Assembly: GCF_001698225.1 (NCBI RefSeq)
Contig: NZ_CP016594.1
Location: 186,001 to 250,000 of the forward strand
Reading direction: 5' to 3'
Length of the DNA: 64,000 nucleotides
DNA from: Gordonia terrae
Lineage (GTDB): Bacteria; Actinomycetota; Actinomycetes; Mycobacteriales; Mycobacteriaceae
Part shown: positions 62,998-64,000 of the stretch, piece after piece
How positions within the stretch are numbered: the stretch's first letter is position 1
Layout of the letters: every line of letters begins with the position of its first letter
The notes under the pieces: model-generated
The model's input: the letters and a program-made list of their open reading frames with translations, nothing else
What the model was told of the DNA's origin: nothing
The model's database searches: none
Program-made: the position numbers and the translations under genes

Positions 62998-63906
62998 GTG
63001 CACGAGACGACACGCGACAACGATCTGAGGTCACCCGGTGAGTTCGTGACGGTCGGGGAGCATCGTCTCCACGTGCTCGACGAGGGTTCGGGTCCGCCGC
63101 TGCTGCTCATGGCGGCGCTCGGGAGCAACTGGTTCGATCTCGATCCGCTGGTCGCGCGACTCTCCTCGTCGTGGCGGGTCCTGCGGTACGACCGTCCGGG
63201 CTACGGATTGTCCGATCCCATCGGCCGGGGCCACCATCCGTCGCTGCTCGGCGAGGTGGAGCGGATGGCCGCCGTGCTCGACGCGCGTGGCGTCGACGAA
63301 CCGGTTGTCGTCGTGGGTCATTCGCTGGCGTCGTTGTACGTGGAGGCGTTCGCTCGGCGGTATCCGGAGCGGACCGCTGGCGTGGTCGTGCTCGACGGGT
63401 CGTTCGTGTTGTTGCCGTGGCGGATCGTCCCGCTGTCGTTCCGTGTCGGCAACGCGCATCGGCTGGTCGGCGCGGCGCGCGCGGTGACCAGTCGCGTCGG
63501 CATTCGCCGCTGGCCGAGTTTCCAGGTGTGGAGCCGTGTGGTGCCGGCTCCCCCCGAGGGTCGCGGAGAGCAGCAGCAGCGGTGGAGCACCCACGTCTTC
63601 GGGCAGCCGCCCTATCTGCTCGCCCTGCTCGTCGAGAACGCCGCGTTCGGGTCGATGAACCAGACGTTGCGCAGTCTGCGCCGGTCCGCGCCGATGCCCG
63701 GTGTCCCCACGATCGTCGTCGTGGCGTCGTCGAGGCTGCCCGGATGGCGTCACTTCTGGGAGTGGAAGCAGCGGCGATACGCCGAGGTGCTCGACGCCGG
63801 TGGGATCGCCGTTCTGCCGCGGGCGAGACACTTCCTCGTCTCCGAACGGCCCGACGACGTCGCCGAGATCATCGATGGCGTCCGATCGCTCCCTACCCGC
63901 GAGTAA
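62998..63906 (+). CDS. Alpha/beta hydrolase
   Basis: A 302-residue alpha/beta-fold hydrolase. HGxG-like DEGSGPPLLLMAALGSNW, the nucleophile elbow VVVGHSLASLYVEAFARRYP, a lid region around residues 150-200 and the C-terminal ARHFLVSERPDDVAEII with the His form a full catalytic frame. The substrate is not evident. GTG 62998 is six bases after CACACT with no ribosome-binding site, a possible leaderless start. Confidence 0.88.
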   Translation: MHETTRDNDLRSPGEFVTVGEHRLHVLDEGSGPPLLLMAALGSNWFDLDPLVARLSSSWRVLRYDRPGYGLSDPIGRGHHPSLLGEVERMAAVLDARGVDEPVVVVGHSLASLYVEAFARRYPERTAGVVVLDGSFVLLPWRIVPLSFRVGNAHRLVGAARAVTSRVGIRRWPSFQVWSRVVPAPPEGRGEQQQRWSTHVFGQPPYLLALLVENAAFGSMNQTLRSLRRSAPMPGVPTIVVVASSRLPGWRHFWEWKQRRYAEVLDAGGIAVLPRARHFLVSERPDDVAEIIDGVRSLPTRE

Positions 63907-63927
63907 CCAGCTACTTGCGGTTACACC

Positions 63928-63940
63928 TAAACTGTTCGGC
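63928..63940 (+). promoter_or_regulatory. -10 element of a leaderless promoter
   Basis: TAAACT (63928-63933), then seven bases, then ATG 63941. No ribosome-binding site is seen. Confidence 0.5.
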
Positions 63941-64000
63941 ATGAGCGAGCTCACCTTCACCCCGACGGCCGATCTCGTCGACGAGATCGGTGCCGATGTC
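63941..64000 (+). CDS. rraA: RraA family protein, N-terminal part
   Basis: The window ends 20 codons into this gene. MSELTFTPTADLVDEIGADV is the N-terminus typical of RraA, the regulator of RNase E activity (RraA-type proteins also include oxaloacetate decarboxylase/HMG aldolase enzymes). Only the start can be judged. Confidence 0.75.
   Translation, partial: MSELTFTPTADLVDEIGADV

Noticed and set aside
1..64000. tRNA or rRNA genes
   Set aside because: No cloverleaf with a GGTTCGA-type T-loop and matching arms, and no rRNA core sequence, was recognised by eye; a tRNA search program would settle it.

Overview
The window is high-GC actinobacterial DNA, most likely a chromosome segment of Gordonia or a close relative in the Mycobacteriales. 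The signs are two mycofactocin-coupled short-chain dehydrogenases, a DUF222/HNH (13E12-type) protein, an Arr-type rifamycin ADP-ribosyltransferase, a GPP34/GOLPH3-like protein, a secreted cutinase-family protein, a LysX-type fusion of lysylphosphatidylglycerol synthase and lysyl-tRNA synthetase, a SigK-like sigma factor, and several starts that look leaderless. Genes are tightly packed and often overlap by 1-4 bases. I found no rRNA, tRNA, CRISPR array, intact insertion sequence or prophage.

Layout. 1-8.7 kb: the end of a LuxR-type regulator, an enoyl-CoA hydratase flanked by two related palindrome-ended elements, a GPP34 protein, a lipoprotein peptidase/esterase divergent from an ABC exporter with its own two-component system, and an SDR. 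7.6-10.7 kb: a tandem repeat and a 55-base dispersed repeat whose inverted second copy lies inside the DUF222/HNH gene; that gene has an SOS-box-like promoter. 10.7-16.2 kb: Arr, a phased GTCAACG array before a secreted protein, a second small secreted protein, a second two-component pair and a degenerate GGDEF membrane protein.

16.5-23.7 kb is a nine-gene leftward operon from one promoter-operator: Tm-1-like protein, zinc alcohol dehydrogenase, creatininase-family hydrolase, XRE-cupin regulator, mycofactocin-coupled SDR, TIM-barrel protein, Dabb protein, a small DUF3263-like protein and RidA. The dehydrogenase-creatininase pair recalls the IolM-IolN ring-opening pair of Thermotoga inositol catabolism, so I propose an undescribed catabolic route for a cyclic polyol or similar ring compound. 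It is the best candidate for a new system here.

23.8-34.9 kb is a glycine-use region. lipA faces a tandem glycine riboswitch that leads gcvP-gcvT-gcvH-glyA-sdaA and a RarD-type exporter, followed by an APC permease. Together these take glycine to serine and pyruvate. 34.9-40.5 kb holds a DUF294/CBS nucleotidyltransferase with a partner exonuclease, a LuxR regulator with a second mycofactocin-coupled SDR, and a phytoene-desaturase-like oxidoreductase. 40.6-49 kb holds a DUF2254 fusion, a large ATP-binding LuxR regulator, a membrane protein, a carotenoid oxygenase and an HSL-type esterase.

49.4-55.4 kb is gltBD, with gltB broken by an apparent one-base frameshift near 51328. 55.6 kb to the end has a cutinase-family protein, a DedA protein, a 53-residue small gene, an S4 protein, lysX, the eroded remains of a metallo-beta-lactamase-fold gene, an orphan sigK, an alpha/beta hydrolase and the start of rraA.
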